Shown here piece after piece: positions 5,810 to 8,604 of a DNA stretch of 8,604 bases. Numbering within the stretch: the first letter of the stretch is position 1; every line of letters starts with the position of its first letter. The stretch spans positions 1-8,604 of the forward strand of contig VBAO01000255.1 in NCBI GenBank assembly GCA_005883865.1, given 5' to 3'. This stretch comes from Candidatus Segetimicrobium genomatis (lineage in GTDB: Bacteria > Sysuimicrobiota > Sysuimicrobiia > Sysuimicrobiales > Segetimicrobiaceae). A model generated the notes under the pieces. The model saw only the letters and a list, made by a program, of their open reading frames with translations. It was not told where the DNA came from and ran no database searches. The position numbers and the translations under genes are program-made.

Positions 5810-6672
5810 CCCGCGCCCGCCGCATCACCGCCGCGGTGGCGCTGCTGGTGGGGGTGGGCGGGGGGTGGATCGCCGTCCGGCCCGGGCCGGGAGGCGCGTC
5901 GGAGCAGGCGGAGATCCCCCCGGTGTTCCTCAGCGACCTCGCCGCCCGCCGCCTCGGGGTCGGCCCGGGGGCCCAGATCGACCTCGCGATCGGCCCGGGC
6001 GGCCCATGGCACCCCGCCCGGGTGGTCCGGGTGTACCGGCCGGCCCGGTATCCGACCGAACTGGGGCAGGAGGAAATCGAATTCCGCCTGCATCTTCCCG
6101 ACCTTCAGGCGCTTGCCGGCCGGGGGGATCAGGTCGACAGCATCGTGGTGCGGCTCCGCGATCCCGCATCCGCCTCCGGGGTCGTCGAGCGGCTCAACGC
6201 GGCGTCCCTCGGCTTTCGCGCCTATACTTCGACCGACCTCGCCGCGCAAAGCTCGAGCACGTTTGAGGTCATCACCAGGTTCCACCGGGCGATCGGGGTC
6301 GTGACCATCCTGGCCAGCAGCGTGTTCCTCGTTGCGATCATGACCCTTCGAGGCGAGGCGATGCAGCAGCAGGCGGGGATCCTCCGCCTCATCGGGGTCT
6401 CCCCGCGCACCGTGGCGGGCGCCATGCTGCTCGTCGCCGCCGGCGTGGCCCTGCTCGGGAGCGGGATCGGCATCGGCCTCGGATTCCTGCTCTCGCTGGG
6501 GATCAACGCCTACTACCAGCGGCTCTTCGACACGGCCCTGGTCTTCTCGAGGATCACGTCGCCTCTCGTGGGCATGGCGACGATCCTGTCCGCGCTCCTC
6601 GGGGTCGCCGCCGGAGCGGTCGCCGCGTGGCGGCTGCTCCGCCGGACGCCGCTGGACCAGGTCGGGCGGTAG
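5806..6672 (+). CDS. FtsX/MacB-type ABC permease, short ectodomain
   Basis: A 288-residue membrane protein with the FtsX/MacB/LolC layout: N-terminal membrane segment (about 7-24), an extracytoplasmic domain (about 25-155), then three membrane segments near 161-181, 203-231 and 253-277. The stretch QQQAGILRLIGVSPRTV (187-203), between segments 2 and 3, is the usual cytoplasmic coupling helix that contacts the ATPase. Such permeases move or extract substrates at the outer membrane face and often act on lipids, lipoproteins or peptides. The ectodomain is about 100 residues shorter than in the next permease: IPPVFLSDLAARRLGVG aligns with that protein's residues 147 onward, so the first half of the periplasmic region is absent. 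ATG 5806 overlaps the HIT stop (ATGA) without a clear ribosome site. It probably pairs with the next permease over the 7901-8581 ATPase. The substrate is unknown. Confidence 0.85.
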   Translation: MTRARRITAAVALLVGVGGGWIAVRPGPGGASEQAEIPPVFLSDLAARRLGVGPGAQIDLAIGPGGPWHPARVVRVYRPARYPTELGQEEIEFRLHLPDLQALAGRGDQVDSIVVRLRDPASASGVVERLNAASLGFRAYTSTDLAAQSSSTFEVITRFHRAIGVVTILASSVFLVAIMTLRGEAMQQQAGILRLIGVSPRTVAGAMLLVAAGVALLGSGIGIGLGFLLSLGINAYYQRLFDTALVFSRITSPLVGMATILSALLGVAAGAVAAWRLLRRTPLDQVGR

Positions 6673-6683
6673 CCGGAAGCTCC

Positions 6684-7904
6684 GTGCAGCCGATTGCGTT
6701 CCTCACCGTCCGCACCCTCATGCGGACCCCGGCGCGCACGGCGCTGGTGGTCCTGGGGTTGGGCATCACGGGCGCCCTGCTGCTCGACATGACGATGCTG
6801 GCCGGGGGGCTTCGGGCCAGCCTCGGCGGGGTGCTGAGCCGGCTCGGGTTCGCCGTCCGGGTCGTCCCCCGCGGCACCCTCCCGTTCTCCGGGGACGCGC
6901 AGATCGCGGACGCCGACGGGCTGGCCGCGGCCATCGCGACCCGGCCCGGGGTCGCCGGCGCCGTTCCCGTCATTGGGACCGATGTGTACGTCGGACGGGG
7001 CGACCGGCGGATCCCCACGTTCGCCCTGGGCGTGCCCGCGCCGGGATCGGGCGTGTACACGGTGCTCGAGGGGACCGATCTCTCCGCGGGGCGCACCGGC
7101 GCGGGCGGGGCGGACGGCGGGGTTCCCGTGGTCATCAACCGGCACATGGCGCGCCTGGACGGGATCGGGATCGGCGACCGGCTCATCGTCTCGCGATCTC
7201 CCGGGCGCACCCTGGAGGCGTTTGTGGCGGTCGAGACCTGCCGGGTCGTCGGCGTCGCCGACTTCTACTTCGACCTCCCCACCCAACGGTCGCTGGCCGT
7301 GCCGTCCCCGGTCCTGCGGCGGCTCCAGGGGCGGAGCGGGACGGGCGCCTCGCTCATTCTCGTGCGGATGACCGAGCCCGCCCGCGCGGAGTCGCTGGCC
7401 CGGTGGATCACCGCCCGGGATCCCCGCGTCGACGCCTTCAGCATCCAACAGTTCCTGGACCGCGCGGCGGCCCGGCTGACCTACTTCAACCAATTTTCCC
7501 TGATCCTCGGGACGATCAGCATCGCCGTGGCCGGGCTCCTCATTACGTCGATCGTGACGCTGTCGGTGGGGGAGCGGCTCGGCGAGATCGCGATGCTCAG
7601 GGCGCTGGGGTTCACCCGGGGCAGGATCGTCGAGCTCGTCGTGGCCGAGGGGGTGGCGCTGTCGGTCGTGTCGCTCCCGGGCGCCCTCTCACTCGGCGTG
7701 GCGATCGGGGACTACCTCGATCAGATCCTGCGCGCCGCCCCGGCGGTGCCGGAGGGCCTGCACTTCTTCACGCTGACGGCCCAGGCGGTGGCGCGGACGG
7801 CGGCCCTCCTGATCGCCACCGGGGCGATCGCGGGGGCGTATCCCGCGGCGGTCGCGGGGCGGTTGGGGATCGCGGCGACCCTGCGCCGGGAGATCGTGTC
7901 GTGA
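6684..7904 (+). CDS. FtsX/MacB-type ABC permease, full length
   Basis: A 406-residue permease with the complete MacB/LolCE arrangement: membrane segment at about 18-38, extracytoplasmic domain at about 40-268, and three C-terminal segments near 271-294, 316-341 and 364-386. GERLGEIAMLRALGFTRGRI (296-315) is the characteristic FtsX-domain coupling helix, and the C-terminus AYPAAVAGRLGIAATLRREI is also typical. I start at GTG 6684, 11 bases after the previous stop, with GGAA at 6675-6678; the frame is open further left but only over the preceding gene. Its stop overlaps the ATPase start (GTGA). Together with the shorter permease upstream it would make a heterodimeric membrane part, as LolC/LolE do, although LolCE-type lipoprotein transport cannot be assumed from these features alone. 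Confidence 0.9.
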   Translation: MQPIAFLTVRTLMRTPARTALVVLGLGITGALLLDMTMLAGGLRASLGGVLSRLGFAVRVVPRGTLPFSGDAQIADADGLAAAIATRPGVAGAVPVIGTDVYVGRGDRRIPTFALGVPAPGSGVYTVLEGTDLSAGRTGAGGADGGVPVVINRHMARLDGIGIGDRLIVSRSPGRTLEAFVAVETCRVVGVADFYFDLPTQRSLAVPSPVLRRLQGRSGTGASLILVRMTEPARAESLARWITARDPRVDAFSIQQFLDRAAARLTYFNQFSLILGTISIAVAGLLITSIVTLSVGERLGEIAMLRALGFTRGRIVELVVAEGVALSVVSLPGALSLGVAIGDYLDQILRAAPAVPEGLHFFTLTAQAVARTAALLIATGAIAGAYPAAVAGRLGIAATLRREIVS

Positions 7905-8581
7905 CCGACCCCGATCTCGCGGTCGTCAGGGCGGAGAACATCACGAAGACGTACCCGATGCCCGGCGGCCCGGTGCACGCGCTCCGCGGGATCACGATCG
8001 CCGTCGAGCGCGGCACCCTCCTCGCGGTCGCCGGCCCGTCGGGGTGCGGCAAATCCACCCTCCTCTACCTCCTGGGCGGGGTGGACCGGCCGACCGCGGG
8101 AAGCGTCTTCCTGCTCGGCGCGCGCACGGACCGGCTCGGCGATGCCGCGCTCGCCCGGATCCGGCTCCACCATGTGGGCCTCGTCTTCCAGCGGTTCTTT
8201 CTGCTCCCGACGCTCACCGCGGAGGAGAACGTGGCCGTGCCGATGATGGAGGCGGGGGTCCCGCCCCCGGAGCGCCGGCGCCGCGCCCGGGCCGCGCTCG
8301 AGCGCGTCGGCCTCGCCGACCGCGCCCACCACCGTCCGGGACAATTGAGCGGCGGGGAGATGCAGCGGGTCGCGATCGCCCGGGCAGTCGCCACCCAGCC
8401 CGCCCTCCTCCTGGCCGATGAGCCGACCGGAGAGCTCGACGAGACCACGGGGCGCCAGATCGGCCGGCTGCTCCAGGACCTCAGCCGCGACGGCCTCGCC
8501 GTGGTGCTCGTGACGCACAACCCGGAACTCGCCTCCCTCGCGGACCGGCAGGTGCGCATGCGGGACGGGATGATCGTATGA
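7901..8581 (+). CDS. ABC transporter ATPase, LolD/MacB family
   Basis: A 226-residue cytoplasmic ATPase that would power the two permeases upstream. Ordered motifs are complete: Walker A GPSGCGKST (45-53), Q-loop Gln97 in GLVFQRFFLLPTLT, signature LSGGEMQR (149-156), Walker B LLLADEPTGELD with catalytic Glu174, and H-loop His206 in THN. The FFLLPTLTAEENV stretch and ADEPTGELD are typical of the MacB/LolD/FtsE group that partners with FtsX-domain permeases. GTG 7901 overlaps the permease stop by four bases, with GGGAG at 7888-7892 eight bases upstream. The gene ends by overlapping another start codon (ATGA, 8578). The subfamily is secure, the cargo is not. Confidence 0.95.
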   Translation: MTDPDLAVVRAENITKTYPMPGGPVHALRGITIAVERGTLLAVAGPSGCGKSTLLYLLGGVDRPTAGSVFLLGARTDRLGDAALARIRLHHVGLVFQRFFLLPTLTAEENVAVPMMEAGVPPPERRRRARAALERVGLADRAHHRPGQLSGGEMQRVAIARAVATQPALLLADEPTGELDETTGRQIGRLLQDLSRDGLAVVLVTHNPELASLADRQVRMRDGMIV

Positions 8582-8604
8582 CCCGCCTGGCCTGGTTTCT
8601 CGCG
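8578..8604 (+). CDS. Start of a further gene, cut by the window edge
   Basis: ATG 8578 overlaps the ATPase stop (ATGA) and has GGGA at 8567-8570 seven bases upstream, the same junction style as its neighbours. Only nine codons are visible (MTRLAWFLA). The basic-then-hydrophobic beginning would fit the first membrane segment of another permease or a membrane-anchored protein, but nine residues cannot decide. Confidence 0.5.

Noticed and set aside
6627..6683. Earlier GTG start for the second permease
   Set aside because: It would overlap the end of the first permease by 46 bases with no permease-like sequence. GTG 6684, just after that stop and with a purine-rich site, fits better.
1..8604. 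CRISPR arrays, tRNA/rRNA genes, insertion sequences, attachment sites
   Set aside because: I saw no regularly spaced repeats, cloverleaf, rRNA-like segments, transposase motifs or flanking direct repeats. Intergenic space is at most 58 bases.

Overview
The window is a GC-rich (about 70% by eye) bacterial chromosome segment. Every supported gene is on the + strand and packed head to tail. It reads as one long operon that enters from the left and runs off the right edge. No intrinsic terminator (hairpin plus T-run) or convincing internal promoter is visible.

Left and middle (1-4637): the classical type II fatty-acid/phospholipid block in the order plsX (C-terminal part only) - fabH - fabD - fabG - acpP - fabF. 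These genes load malonyl groups onto ACP (FabD), start chains (FabH), elongate them (FabF), reduce the keto group (FabG) and pass acyl-ACP to phosphatidate synthesis (PlsX). All expected catalytic residues are present. No enoyl reductase, dehydratase (FabZ) or acetyl-CoA carboxylase gene lies in the window, so those steps must be encoded elsewhere.

Centre (4638-5809): rnc (RNase III), its usual neighbour in this gene order, followed by a HIT-family nucleotide hydrolase/phosphorylase. The RNase III is odd in two ways. Its conserved first helix begins upstream of the first ATG/GTG/TTG, pointing to a CTG start. It also lacks roughly 22-25 residues between the catalytic domain and the dsRNA-binding domain.

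Right (5806-8604): an ABC export module with two FtsX/MacB-type permeases of unequal size, a LolD/MacB-type ATPase, and the first nine codons of a further gene. Most junctions are 4-base ATGA/GTGA overlaps, which suggests translational coupling with the HIT gene and with each other.

Organism: the plsX-fabH-fabD-fabG-acpP-fabF-rnc order and the GLSLGEY form of the FabD active site recall Firmicutes/Clostridia-like or other Terrabacteria-type lineages, here with high GC and many GTG starts. I cannot place it more precisely. The block is mostly housekeeping. The points worth a second look are the shortened RNase III and its start, the 10-bp hairpin between acpP and fabF, and the asymmetric ABC module attached to the lipid operon.
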